Position numbers and translations under genes: made by a program. From Cyclonatronum proteinivorum (lineage in GTDB: Bacteria > Bacteroidota > Rhodothermia > Balneolales > Cyclonatronaceae), in contig NZ_CP027806.1 of NCBI RefSeq assembly GCF_003353065.1, positions 1,629,353 to 1,693,352 of the forward strand: 64,000 nucleotides of DNA, in the 5' to 3' direction. The notes under the pieces are model-generated. The model was not told the origin of the DNA and made no database searches. It worked only from the letters and a program-made list of their open reading frames with translations. This document shows positions 25,632-34,659 of this stretch, one piece after another; the first letter of the stretch is position 1; each line of letters opens with the position of its first letter.

Positions 25632-27302
25632 ATGAATTTGCATAAAATATTCAAAAGAGTGCTGGTCGCGATGCTGGTCCTAACGCCGGCTTTTATGTTC
25701 ACGGCCTGCGACATTACCAACCCGGTGGAGGGCATCAAGCTCATGCTGAACCTCAAAGAACGCAACACAACGGTATCCGTAGTTGTACGCGATGCTGAAA
25801 CCGGCGACCTGATTGGTTTCGAGGATGAAAGCGTTACGCTCGACGTTACCTTTTCGGGGGACGACGGGCTTGTAATTATCAACATGATCAATGAGGAAGT
25901 AACCCGCCTTGCTGGTCTTGAAAACGGCCTGTTTAATTTTGCCATTCGGGATGAAATTGAACCGGGTCCGCAGGCCCCGATTGTATTCCGGATGAACATT
26001 GAAGCGACCGGCTACCTTACGGAATCGCAGCTCGTAGTAATTGACGGAAGCGGTGAAAACGTCGTGGATGTAGAGATGATCCGCGTAGCGTCCCCGCCGG
26101 AAGGTGTTGTTATTCGGGAGAATGTGCCTATCGGTGCAACGGATCCGCAGGGTCTTACCACAGAGCCCATTGTTTTTAGTTCCGGCGATGATGATGACTT
26201 AGATCGCTTCTTTCGGGGCAGTGCCGGCGCCGGAACTGCAAGCGATAACCTGCCGCCTGATCCGCCCATCTCTATCTTATCACCCAGTGTCCGCTTTTTC
26301 ATTGCTGCTGGCACGGAAATAAAAGACGAAAACGGGAACCCGCTTCAGGGAAACCTAAACGCGACCTTTGTATACTACGGACCCAATAGCCTCTTTTTCC
26401 CGCGTTTCGGAAAGGCAAACCGAGGCGGAGACACCGATGATTCTCTGTTCGAATACCGTGGGGTCGTGCAGGCTACCATACAGGATGAAAACGGACGTAT
26501 CGCCCTGCTTTTTAATCCTGCCATCGAAGTAACCATGACCTATCCTTCAAGCCCTTTCGATCCGGATCAGTTTGAGAGCTGGACAGGTTTGCAGCCCCGG
26601 CCCGATACCTGGAATTTCAGCCAAATGGTAGAGATTACAGAGCTCGAAGATTCCTTTGGCAGAAACTTCAATCAGTCTACAATGACGTTGACGGAACTGC
26701 CGCTTATGACCATGATTGGTAACGGCATCCCAGCCTGTTTGTCCGGAAAAACCATACGCTTTGACGGTACCAAACTCCGGCTCGAAGGCGGGCTTTTCAG
26801 AAGCGACAATGATCGCTTTGTTGGGTACTATAACGCTGTAAGGCGCACAGTAGGGGATGAAAAGGTAACAGAAACGCGTTTCAGAACCGTACCGCGTAAT
26901 GTACCGGTTAGGGTTGAGGTCCGTAACATGAACTTTACGCTAATTGACTCCTTTGAAGTTTCTGATTTGTGTGCGCAGACTGAGCTTACTGTGCCGGTAA
27001 ACAGTCCGGAGTTTGATCTCGAATTCATTGCCGAAGGGCGCTGTGAAGGCCGGGATGAGCTTGTATACGCAAGTATTCCCGCTCAGATCAGATCAAGCCG
27101 CAGCTTCTGGCGACCTGCCGGAAATATCACCAATGGTGTTCTCAATATTACGCTTCCTGAACCTGATACCTACACGATAGGCACAACCTATGACGGGCGT
27201 TTTTATCAGTACGATATTGACCTTACCGGCGCACAGCCGGGTTCAACAACAACCGTAGAAGAAATCTTTGATATACCCGAAAACATCTGTGATGATGTTT
27301 AG
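25632..27302 (+). CDS. Large surface lipoprotein, function unknown
   Basis: This 556-residue protein has a lipoprotein signal peptide with a clear lipobox (TPAFMFTACDITNP, lipidated Cys at residue 26 or nearby). A carboxypeptidase-regulatory/Ig-like segment follows (VSVVVRDAETGDLIGFEDESVTLDV), then a second beta-rich module (VRFFIAAGTEIKDENGNPLQGNLNATFVYYGP) and a C-terminal beta-rich region. No enzyme motif is seen. It is third in the row with the T9SS propeller protein and the beta-barrel, and is followed by a strong terminator. A role with those two at the cell surface is inferred from position only. Confidence 0.87.
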   Translation: MNLHKIFKRVLVAMLVLTPAFMFTACDITNPVEGIKLMLNLKERNTTVSVVVRDAETGDLIGFEDESVTLDVTFSGDDGLVIINMINEEVTRLAGLENGLFNFAIRDEIEPGPQAPIVFRMNIEATGYLTESQLVVIDGSGENVVDVEMIRVASPPEGVVIRENVPIGATDPQGLTTEPIVFSSGDDDDLDRFFRGSAGAGTASDNLPPDPPISILSPSVRFFIAAGTEIKDENGNPLQGNLNATFVYYGPNSLFFPRFGKANRGGDTDDSLFEYRGVVQATIQDENGRIALLFNPAIEVTMTYPSSPFDPDQFESWTGLQPRPDTWNFSQMVEITELEDSFGRNFNQSTMTLTELPLMTMIGNGIPACLSGKTIRFDGTKLRLEGGLFRSDNDRFVGYYNAVRRTVGDEKVTETRFRTVPRNVPVRVEVRNMNFTLIDSFEVSDLCAQTELTVPVNSPEFDLEFIAEGRCEGRDELVYASIPAQIRSSRSFWRPAGNITNGVLNITLPEPDTYTIGTTYDGRFYQYDIDLTGAQPGSTTTVEEIFDIPENICDDV

Positions 27303-27332
27303 AAGGTGAACTTCAAAAAATGCAACGTACCA

Positions 27333-27362
27333 AAGCCGGTTCCGCAAGGAGCCGGCTTTTTT
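27333..27362 (+). terminator. Intrinsic terminator of the 20-27 kb gene row
   Basis: AAGCCGGTTCC pairs with GGAGCCGGCTT around a GCAA tetraloop, followed by a T-run. It lies 30 bp after the lipoprotein stop. Confidence 0.9.
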
Positions 27363-27420
27363 AATGATGATCAGGGCGGGCTAATGCCTGATCGCGGATT
27401 CAATAAACTCAGATGCTGTC

Positions 27421-27624
27421 TTTAGCCCGCATTATTCACAATTCAACAGGATTTATTTGCTCAATGTAAGTTTAAATTAGGCTTAGTGAAAAAACATCGG
27501 TAGACCAAGTTTGAGTGTGATGTAAAAACTGCGCACCGAGCGAAGCGATTCCCGCAAAGCGAAATTTCCCCGCTGGCTTCGCCTTGTCATCAAGAAAATT
27601 TCTTGGTGAATAATGCGGGTTAGT
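27421..27624 (-). repeat. ~204-bp MITE-like repeat, copy A
   Basis: Near-perfect terminal inverted repeats, TTTAGCCCGCATTATTCAC at the left and GTGAATAATGCGGGTTAG at the right, enclose about 165 bp without coding sequence. Most of the interior matches, in reverse, the sequence at 33004-33179 (including AGCGGGGAAATTTC, GGGAATCGCT and CTCGGTGCGCAG). Size and structure resemble a non-autonomous miniature element. Confidence 0.7.
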
Positions 27625-27710
27625 TTGTGAATCCGGTATCTTTGGCATTATATGATTCGTATGCTGCGGGTTTGTACCACCCGCTAAAGCCCAACCTTTA
27701 TCTCTTTCTG

Positions 27711-28931
27711 ATGCAACGTATGCGCTCCGTATCCTTTATTCTTCTCGCTATTCTGTTCGTCTGCTTTTCCCCTGTAGTGGTGAAATCTCCAGCCCATGCG
27801 CAAGTACAAGCGCAACAAGGCCCGCTTGCAGCGGACACCCCCCCCGATTCGCTGCAGTCCTCAAACGCAGTTCTCAGCGATCCCTTTTTGGAGAATGCTT
27901 CTGATGAAGACGAAGCCTATCGCAACAGTCTTGTGCCGGTGCCTGCCATTGCCTACACCCCGGAAACCAGCCTGATGCTCGGTATCGTAGCCTTCCGGCA
28001 GTTTAAGCCAGCGGCTGCAGGACCCGAAACACGGGCCTCGCAGTTTTTCGGAACCGGTATTTACACCCTCAACCGGCAGCTCATACTGGAAGCCGGCACG
28101 ACATTTATCCTGCCCGGCGAACGCTGGATTCACGATGTGTACGGGGGCTATAATTTTTTCCCGGCACAGTACTTCCCGCCCGGTTTCGATGCCCCTGAGG
28201 CGGATGAGCGGACGGTAGAATACCGTCGCCTCTTTTTCAGAGGCGACTTTGTGCGGAATATCGGAAACGGCTGGTTTACCGGTCCCGCGGTCAATTTTGA
28301 ACGGCTGCAGTCGGTGCGCGTCACGGAAACCGACGAGGGCGAACCTCAGCCGCTGTGGTCACGCGGCAATCCCGAAAACAACACCGTAGCCGGACTCGGC
28401 TGGGCCCTCCGCAAGGACACCCGGAACAGCATCATGACTCCGCTGCAGGGACATTACCTTGAACTGACGGCAGTGCTGCATCCCGCCATTGCGGGCAGTA
28501 AGGGCTTTGGCTCGCTTTATCTCGACGCCCGGCGCTACTGGAAGCCCGCGGCTCTGCCCGGTACCCTCGTTGCTGCGCAGTTCTCCGGCATGTTCACGGC
28601 AGGTGACGTGCCTTTTCAGGCAATGCCGCCATTTGGCGGGGAGAGCATCAACCGGGGCTACTATCTCGGTCGCTTCAACGATCACAATGTGGCACAGCTG
28701 CAGCTCGAGCTGCGGCAGCCGATTTGGTGGCGCTTCGGCGCCGTAGCATTTGCCTCAACAGGAGAAGTCTGGAACCGTTTCACAGACTTCTCCCTCAGCA
28801 ATCCCAAATATGCCGGCGGGGCGGGCTTCCGTTTCGATCTCAATCCCCGGGATTCCCTCAATGTCCGCATCGATTACGGCTTTGGGCCGCATGGCAGCGG
28901 ACTCTACATCACCCTCGGCGAAGCTTTCTGA
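27711..28931 (+). CDS. BamA/TamA-family outer-membrane barrel (surface antigen D15-like)
   Basis: This 406-residue protein is read from ATG 27711, which gives a proper signal peptide (MQRMRSVSFILLAILFV...AHAQ); a GTG at 27627 would add 28 implausible residues. After a short linker the sequence resembles the membrane barrel of the Bac_surface_Ag family: YTPETSLMLGIVAFRQF, GLGWALRKDTRNSIMTPLQGHYLELTA, the FGGESINRGYYLGRF segment resembling the conserved loop-6 RGY region, and a final strand GSGLYITLGEAF ending in Phe. POTRA domains are absent, so it is a short barrel-only member rather than BamA itself. The MITE-like repeat ends about 85 bp upstream. Confidence 0.85.
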   Translation: MQRMRSVSFILLAILFVCFSPVVVKSPAHAQVQAQQGPLAADTPPDSLQSSNAVLSDPFLENASDEDEAYRNSLVPVPAIAYTPETSLMLGIVAFRQFKPAAAGPETRASQFFGTGIYTLNRQLILEAGTTFILPGERWIHDVYGGYNFFPAQYFPPGFDAPEADERTVEYRRLFFRGDFVRNIGNGWFTGPAVNFERLQSVRVTETDEGEPQPLWSRGNPENNTVAGLGWALRKDTRNSIMTPLQGHYLELTAVLHPAIAGSKGFGSLYLDARRYWKPAALPGTLVAAQFSGMFTAGDVPFQAMPPFGGESINRGYYLGRFNDHNVAQLQLELRQPIWWRFGAVAFASTGEVWNRFTDFSLSNPKYAGGAGFRFDLNPRDSLNVRIDYGFGPHGSGLYITLGEAF

Positions 28932-29094
28932 AGCAGGAGACGGTCTTCCTGTTGTCAGCAGGTAAATTATTAGCTGAACAAAGCGGGGGATAAACACAAA
29001 TTATTTTAACCTGAGCGTAGTATTTTAGGCGGTTTACCGCAGGTTGTACCTTGCGGATCATTTTCCAAAGCTCATCCTGAACCCAACCTGAATC

Positions 29095-30174
29095 ATGCAC
29101 TGGCTGCTCAAGTTTTTCGGAATTCTTATTGCAATCATCTTCATCAGCGGAAGCTTGTTTCTGCTCATCTTCACCCGCGGAAGTTTCTTCCCGCATACGG
29201 ACGCGATTGAACCGGAGGAGGGCCGGCAGCCAGTCGCGGAACTGACAACGGTGACCCTCGGTGGCTTTGAACAGCATTTGCTGCTGCGCGGTCATGACGA
29301 TACAAAGCCCGTGCTCCTCTGGCTGCACGGCGGTCCCGGAACCCCGCAAATGCCATTCGCACACGCCTTTGGCCGAGAACTCGAAGAACATTTCATCGTC
29401 GTGCACTGGGATCAGCGCGGAGCCGGAAAGTCCAACACCGCCGATTTTGATGAAGCCTCCCTCACCTTTGAACAGCAAACTGCTGACGCGCTCGAACTGG
29501 TACACTGGCTGCGCGAGCGTTTTGGTCAGGACCGCATATTCCTGCTCGGTCATTCCTGGGGTACCCGCGTCGGCATCGCGCTCGCGGCCGAACATCCCGA
29601 GCTGTTTTATGCCTGGATAGGCGTGTCGCAGGTCGTAGATCACGGACGCGCAACCGTGATGGCGCGCGATTGGCTGGAGCGGCGCATCAGCCTCGAAGAA
29701 CGCTGGACCCTGGGAGAAATCAAAATCCCGGCCATGCAGCACGACGACTACCGGCGCCTCGCCAAAATTGTAGAGCGGCGCGGCGGGGGCACCGATCTGC
29801 CGGTTTCCGAACTGATCCGGATTGCCCTACGCGCTCCCGAGTACAGCATGCGCGACAACCTGCAGCTGCTCACCGGTATGAACCGCGGCGGCAAGCCCAT
29901 GCACGCACAGGGCATCATCAAGCCGTACAACCTCACCGAACAGATCGCTTCGCTCGACATTCCGGCATGGTTTCTGAACGGGCGCAATGACTTCAACACC
30001 CCGGCGGCGCTCGTCCGTGAATTCTATGAACAGCTTGAAGCACCCCTCAAACGCTACATAATATTCCCGCAGGCGCATACGCCTTTCTTCGCAAGCCCGG
30101 AGCTCTTTGTAACCACCCTCATCGAAATGCAGGCTGAAGTCTTGGCATATCACGCGGAGGAGGGGGAACCTTAG
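29095..30174 (+). CDS. Membrane-anchored alpha/beta hydrolase, proline-iminopeptidase-like
   Basis: This 359-residue protein starts with one transmembrane/signal-anchor helix (residues 5-27), placing the enzyme outside the cytoplasm. The hydrolase core has LWLHGGPGTPQMPF (oxyanion HGGPG, the hallmark of the S33 prolyl aminopeptidase group), HWDQRGAGKSN, nucleophile Ser154 in LGHSWGTR, Asp299 in NGRNDFNTP and His328 in PQAHTPFF. The triad is complete. The likely substrate is a peptide or ester, but this cannot be fixed from sequence. Neighbouring genes have independent spacing (160 bp upstream, over 400 bp downstream). Confidence 0.88.
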   Translation: MHWLLKFFGILIAIIFISGSLFLLIFTRGSFFPHTDAIEPEEGRQPVAELTTVTLGGFEQHLLLRGHDDTKPVLLWLHGGPGTPQMPFAHAFGRELEEHFIVVHWDQRGAGKSNTADFDEASLTFEQQTADALELVHWLRERFGQDRIFLLGHSWGTRVGIALAAEHPELFYAWIGVSQVVDHGRATVMARDWLERRISLEERWTLGEIKIPAMQHDDYRRLAKIVERRGGGTDLPVSELIRIALRAPEYSMRDNLQLLTGMNRGGKPMHAQGIIKPYNLTEQIASLDIPAWFLNGRNDFNTPAALVREFYEQLEAPLKRYIIFPQAHTPFFASPELFVTTLIEMQAEVLAYHAEEGEP

Positions 30175-30606
30175 CAGCCTGCGGCGGACCGATAGCAGCT
30201 TTACTGCGCGTGCTACACAGAAAAAGCGGATTGTGCGGTGTAAATAAACATTTAATTTTTTGTTTGGGAAAAATAGTCCAGGCTCAAAATGAGGGGTGCA
30301 AATGGCATGTCAAAGGTTGCCGGGCAATGCTGTTTTTATAGTTTGCTGTCGAATAAATATTGTGCTGTATCACACTGATTAATAGTGTCATAGGGTCTAT
30401 ACTTCCACTTATCTAATCCGGTCTGGTTTGAGTACAGGTGTAGCTTGCATTTACGGATGCGGTCTCGTAGTTTAGCCCTGTTAATTTATTGTGTTATTAA
30501 GTTAAATTTTTGCGGTCTGGTGTTGTTGTTGATGCGCCTTCGGGTGCGTGTGGTTCGTTTTTTTTGTGGTACCGTCTGCCGTCAGGCTGCTCATAACCCA
30601 ATCATT
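30175..30606. other. Gene-free spacer
   Basis: This holds AT-rich DNA with promoter-like composition upstream of 30607. An open frame runs into the next gene from 30445, but its N-terminal part has no signal-peptide logic, so I treat it as leader. Nothing else is supported. Confidence 0.45.
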
Positions 30607-32868
30607 ATGCGTTTTTCTTGTCCTGCCTTTGTTCGCTCCTTTAACCATCTGTTTCGCTTTCGACTGCTACCTGCCGCGGTGCTGATTGGGGCTGCGGCCC
30701 TTCTCACAGCTGTGCTGCAGCTTTCGGAGCGGGAGTATGTGATTTCCGGCAATGTAACCTTCAGCGGTGATGAGGCGCCCGCCGCGTTTCAGCCCGTCAT
30801 TCTGCGTTCGGCTGAGGAAGATTCGCTGGCATCTGCAACCACAGATGCCTCCGGTTTTTTTCAGATTTCGCAAACAACAGTTAGTGCCGGTGATCAGGAT
30901 GAGGTCGATCTGCCTCAAGCCGTGGAACTGAGCGCGGTCTGGCCGAATCCGGCACAGGGCGACGTAAATGTAGCTTTTGAAACGCCCGCCAATGCCCGCT
31001 ACACCATGGAGGTGTATAATCTTCTCGGGCAGCGGGTACAGCGCCGGCAATTTACCTTACAGCCGGGCAGCGGGGTTTTTCGCATTACGCGGCCGGCTTC
31101 GGACGGGGTGTACTTGCTGCGTCTGAGTGGTCCTGACGGACAGGACACCCGCAAGGTCACCTTTGTAGGCGGTCAGGCCCTCAGCGGAGGCGGCGATATC
31201 CGCCTGTCGGCTTTTCAGGCGAAAACAAGCGTGAACGAGCAGGGCGAGGTGGCCGGCGGTGCAAGGGGCGGGGACGTGCTTTTCCGTATCGAAGTGCCCG
31301 AATCAGCGCTGCATGAGGGTTTCGAGGGCGTCATCACCCATCCGGAAAACGGCGATGGGCCGATTATGATCCCCTATGACATCACCCTGAACGATAAGAT
31401 GCTGATTACTTCGCTGGAGGGCCGGCTTCAGGACACGCAGGGGCAGCCGCTGGGCGGCACGCTGGAACTGTGGGATCAGGCGCCCGAATCGGCTGGCGGA
31501 ATGCAGCAGGTTACAGAACCCAACGAAGCCGGAGAAGAACCGCTTTTGACGCTCGATGTCAATGGTGACTTTACCGCCGAACTCGCGCAGGCCGTGCGGC
31601 TGGCTCCGGATGTGTACACCGCGCGCTTGTGGTACAAGCCGGATGGCACCGAGATCCGCGAACTCGTGCTGGAAGAGGAGATCGCGGCCGGACAGGCGCA
31701 TGATTTAGGTGTTACGGAAGTTGAACTGGGCCTGAGACTGCTGGTTACGCTGGATTTTTTCTATGATGATGCCGTCGATGCCGCTACGCCACAAGCTGCA
31801 CCCGATGTGGCGGTTACGCTGCGTGATCCGCAGGATGATACGATGCTGGCCGAGGGATTTACGGACGGCGAGGGTCAGTTCAGCGCGCTGCTGACCCTGC
31901 CGCCCGGCCTGGAGAGCGTGCGGCTGCAGGCCAGTCTGACGCATGTTATGCCGGTGGATGAACTGCTATCCGGCTTCAGCATGAATGAGGCCGATGCATC
32001 CCTTAGTGAAACCATTGAACTGACGTCCGAGATGACCGAGCTGAGCGCTGTATTGCAGGCCAATACCAACCCTTTGCAGCCGGCTGGGGGTGTTTTTGCC
32101 AGGGTAGTCAGACAAACGGGTGGTCCGGCTTTTGCGGAGGGGGTGAGTACGGGAACCGGAGCACTGTCGCTGACCTACACCCTTGCCGGTAGCGGCTTAC
32201 CTGAGACGCAGATGCTGCGGCTGCAAACCGAGCAAACCACACAGGTGCAGTCCGGCAACTTCGGCTTCTCCCATTCGGCTGGCGCGCTGGATCTTGGCAC
32301 ACTGCTGCTAACCCCAAAGACGGTCAGCCTTCAGTTTCAGGTAAGCGGGATCAACGGACTTCCGGTTGCAGACGCCTTGTTTCAGGTATTCAATTCGGAG
32401 GGCGGGATCCTGCTCGGGGAAGGCAGTAGCGATGAAAACGGAGTGGTCTTCCTGGTGCTGGAAGGTCAGGACGCCGAGGCGCTGCAGACGGTGTTTGTTA
32501 CCGTTAACGGGCTTCATTATACGGAGCTGGGTTTCACTGTATCTGTTGACCCGTTCATGCCCATTATGCTCGAACTGGAACCGGAGGTGGCTACCATAGC
32601 GCTCAACTTGCAGAACAGTGAGGGCGTGCCGGTGGGAGGAGTGCAGGGACTGTTGCAATGGGAAGATGTGCTGCTGGTACAAAACAGCACCAATGCCACC
32701 GGGCAGGCACTTCTAACCTATACTTTGGCTGGTACGGATGCACCCGAAACGCCTGAGCTGACCATTTTTGTGCCGGAGACCATGTTGTACGAAGCTGCGG
32801 AAGCAAGCGTGATCCACAACCCGGAAGAGCAGGTTTCTGTACTCCTCACCTTAGAAGATAGAAGGTAG
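30607..32868 (+). CDS. Surface repeat protein with an N-terminally placed sorting-like domain
   Basis: Read from ATG 30607 this is 753 residues with an N-terminal hydrophobic anchor (LLPAAVLIGAAALLTAVLQ). A CNA-B/carboxypeptidase-regulatory-like segment (YVISGNVTFSGDEAPAAFQPVIL) comes first. Next, at ~107-190, is a domain that looks like a T9SS type-A sorting module (LSAVWPNPAQGDVNVAF ... MEVYNLLGQRVQ ... SDGVYLLRL...RKVTF). This module normally sits at the extreme C-terminus. At least four beta-sandwich repeats follow (e.g. LITSLEGRLQDTQGQPLGG; VSLQFQVSGINGLPVADALFQVF; IALNLQNSEGVPVGG), each introducing a GxPV/GQPL turn. The protein ends in LTLEDRR without a sorting tail. It may be a tethered extracellular stalk; function unknown. 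Confidence 0.8.
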   Translation: MRFSCPAFVRSFNHLFRFRLLPAAVLIGAAALLTAVLQLSEREYVISGNVTFSGDEAPAAFQPVILRSAEEDSLASATTDASGFFQISQTTVSAGDQDEVDLPQAVELSAVWPNPAQGDVNVAFETPANARYTMEVYNLLGQRVQRRQFTLQPGSGVFRITRPASDGVYLLRLSGPDGQDTRKVTFVGGQALSGGGDIRLSAFQAKTSVNEQGEVAGGARGGDVLFRIEVPESALHEGFEGVITHPENGDGPIMIPYDITLNDKMLITSLEGRLQDTQGQPLGGTLELWDQAPESAGGMQQVTEPNEAGEEPLLTLDVNGDFTAELAQAVRLAPDVYTARLWYKPDGTEIRELVLEEEIAAGQAHDLGVTEVELGLRLLVTLDFFYDDAVDAATPQAAPDVAVTLRDPQDDTMLAEGFTDGEGQFSALLTLPPGLESVRLQASLTHVMPVDELLSGFSMNEADASLSETIELTSEMTELSAVLQANTNPLQPAGGVFARVVRQTGGPAFAEGVSTGTGALSLTYTLAGSGLPETQMLRLQTEQTTQVQSGNFGFSHSAGALDLGTLLLTPKTVSLQFQVSGINGLPVADALFQVFNSEGGILLGEGSSDENGVVFLVLEGQDAEALQTVFVTVNGLHYTELGFTVSVDPFMPIMLELEPEVATIALNLQNSEGVPVGGVQGLLQWEDVLLVQNSTNATGQALLTYTLAGTDAPETPELTIFVPETMLYEAAEASVIHNPEEQVSVLLTLEDRR

Positions 32869-33333
32869 CTAACACTTACTGAAGGCGATTTTTGACCACC
32901 TTGGGACAGCGCTCCATGGCACTGTCGGGCTGTGCAAGCAAGATCAGGTACTGGGCTGTGAAGAGCAGGACGCACAGGGTGGCTGTAGTCTGCCCTGAGC
33001 AGGAGTTTTCATCTTCAACGTACCCAGCGGGGAAATTTCATTTCGTGGGAATCGCTACGCTCGGTGCGCAGCATTTGTATCGCACCCAAATTTGAGTAAC
33101 CGCAGCTCATAACTAAGCTAAATTTAAACTATACTTTAGGTGATCAAGCTCTTTTCAATGTGAATAATGCGGGCTAAATCATCAGCTACTGCCTTATTGA
33201 TGCGCCGCAGCACGTCAGTACGACAAATCGTGAAAACTCCTTCACAAGGCTATCACCCGTTTTGCCCGTGCAGCCCGAATTTGCTACCTTGGGGGGATAC
33301 ATCCAACAAATACGCTCAAAGATTCGGCTATCT
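32869..33333. other. Gene-free spacer with repeat
   Basis: Holds copy B of the MITE-like repeat (33004-33179). No gene is supported. The remainder is promoter-side DNA of the TPR gene. Confidence 0.5.
33004..33179 (+). repeat. MITE-like repeat, copy B (one end lost)
   Basis: It matches the reverse complement of 27421-27624: CAGCGGGGAAATTTC, GGGAATCGCT, CTCGGTGCGCAG, an AT-rich middle, and the terminal GTGAATAATGCGGGCTAAA at 33161-33179. The opposite terminal repeat is not recognisable, so this copy is truncated or diverged. Confidence 0.65.
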
Positions 33334-34188
33334 ATGTTTAAACTTCACCTGACCCAACGCTGCGCAGCTGCAGCCGCAGCCGCAGCCGCAGCACGACATG
33401 CATCACAATTATTTGCGGGAATACTGACTCTGACCTTCCTCACAGTCATCCTTCTTGTTGCGCCGGTAGTTCAGGCACAGTCAGCTGAGGCTGAAGCTGA
33501 AGCAGACGAAAAAATTGCCCGCGCTACAGCACTTTTCGATGAGGGGGAAGAAGCTGAAGCGCTCGCATTATACCTTCAGGTGCTGGATACAGACCCGGAA
33601 AATTTCACGGCCCTCTGGAATGCATCTATCATAGCTTTACGCGAGGGACGCAGGTCCGATGATAAAGACGAAAAAGAGCGGCTGTATGAGAAGGGACTTT
33701 CGCTTGCCGCTAACGCACTCGAACTTCGCCCTGATGACGGCTTCGCGCACTATGCCAAAGCCGTTGCCCTGGGCCGCAGCACCGACCTGATGGGAACCCG
33801 AAGCCGTATTGAAACCGCGCACGAAATCCGTGAGCACGGCGAGCGGGCGGTCCAAAAACTACCCGACGAAGCGGGTCCGTTTTTCCTGATGGGCGTTTGG
33901 CATTCTGAAGTCTCAAACGTAGGCCGGGCCGAACGCTTCGCAGCCCGCGTCATATCCCGCGGACTTCCGGAGGCCGACAACGAAACGGCCGAAACCTACA
34001 TCCGTCGCGCGATGGAACTCTCCCCCCAAAAAGTGCAGTATCACCTCGGGCTGTGTGAGCACTTCATCCGCAAAGGCGAAACCCGCACTGCCCGCAGCTG
34101 CCTGAATGAAGTCCTCGGCATGCAAGCCCGCAACCCCATGGAAGAAGAAGAGCTTTCCGAAGCACAATCGCTTCTTGATAATTTGTGA
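33334..34188 (+). CDS. Secreted TPR-repeat protein
   Basis: From ATG 33334 the protein has 284 residues. The signal peptide is long, with an Ala-rich run coded by a GCAGCC hexanucleotide repeat, a hydrophobic core (FLTVILLVAPVV) and a cleavage region QAQSAEAEAEADEK. The mature part is helical with TPR-like pairs: ARATALFDEGEEAEALALYLQVLDTDPENFTALW, then NALELRPDDGFAHYAKAVALG and GPFFLMGVWH..., ending with YHLGLCEHF..GETRTARSCLNEVL. TPR proteins act as scaffolds in complexes. Location is periplasmic or surface; partner unknown. An earlier ATG at 33262 would add 24 residues without signal-peptide character. Confidence 0.85.
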   Translation: MFKLHLTQRCAAAAAAAAAARHASQLFAGILTLTFLTVILLVAPVVQAQSAEAEAEADEKIARATALFDEGEEAEALALYLQVLDTDPENFTALWNASIIALREGRRSDDKDEKERLYEKGLSLAANALELRPDDGFAHYAKAVALGRSTDLMGTRSRIETAHEIREHGERAVQKLPDEAGPFFLMGVWHSEVSNVGRAERFAARVISRGLPEADNETAETYIRRAMELSPQKVQYHLGLCEHFIRKGETRTARSCLNEVLGMQARNPMEEEELSEAQSLLDNL

Positions 34189-34320
34189 AAAAAGCAGGTT
34201 GCGCAGGGCTTCCCGCATTGAGGCTGTCATCCTAAGACGGCAGACCGCGGACCGCAGACCGCGGGTTTGGACGGAGGACGGAGGGAAGGGGCAAAATAAA
34301 TTAGGATGACGAAGAACGCG

Positions 34321-34440
34321 CAAAATTCCCCTCTCGAGAGGGGTGCCCGGGTGAGCGCAGCGAACGGGCGGGGTGTGACGGGCACGAACCCCCGGCATGC
34401 CCCGAAAGGCCATGGCTCGCGGTGTTGGGTAGGTACGCGA
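34321..34440 (+). repeat. Dispersed repeat module, CTCGAGAGGGG type
   Basis: It starts with AAATTCCCCTCTCGAGAGG (a self-complementary CCCCTCTCGAGAGGGG core), followed by CGGGGTGTGACGGGCACG. The same order occurs at 45434-45600 and, inverted, at 54340-54475. Confidence 0.75.
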
Positions 34441-34533
34441 GGAATGGGACCGCAGACCGCGGACCGTGGTTTGTATGTCGGAAAGTGGGAGACAAGATTT
34501 ACACAGATTGCCTTTCCCCGCCTCTTCGCGTTT

Positions 34534-34570
34534 TGAACAGGATTTTTAGGATTACAGGATAAACAGGATT
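34534..34570 (+). repeat. Dispersed repeat, AACAGGATTTTTAGGATTACAGGAT type
   Basis: A run of 6-8-bp variants of CAGGATT. Near-identical copies lie at 45641-45679 and, inverted, at 53593-53623, 53900-53939, 54217-54257 and 54517-54559. Confidence 0.8.
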
Positions 34571-34659
34571 TTGCGAAATGAACTAACCAAGCTGACCCTG
34601 ACCCTTTATATGCACCCAATCCCCGAAAGGTTATCCCGTACGTGGGGCGCGGGTGTTGC

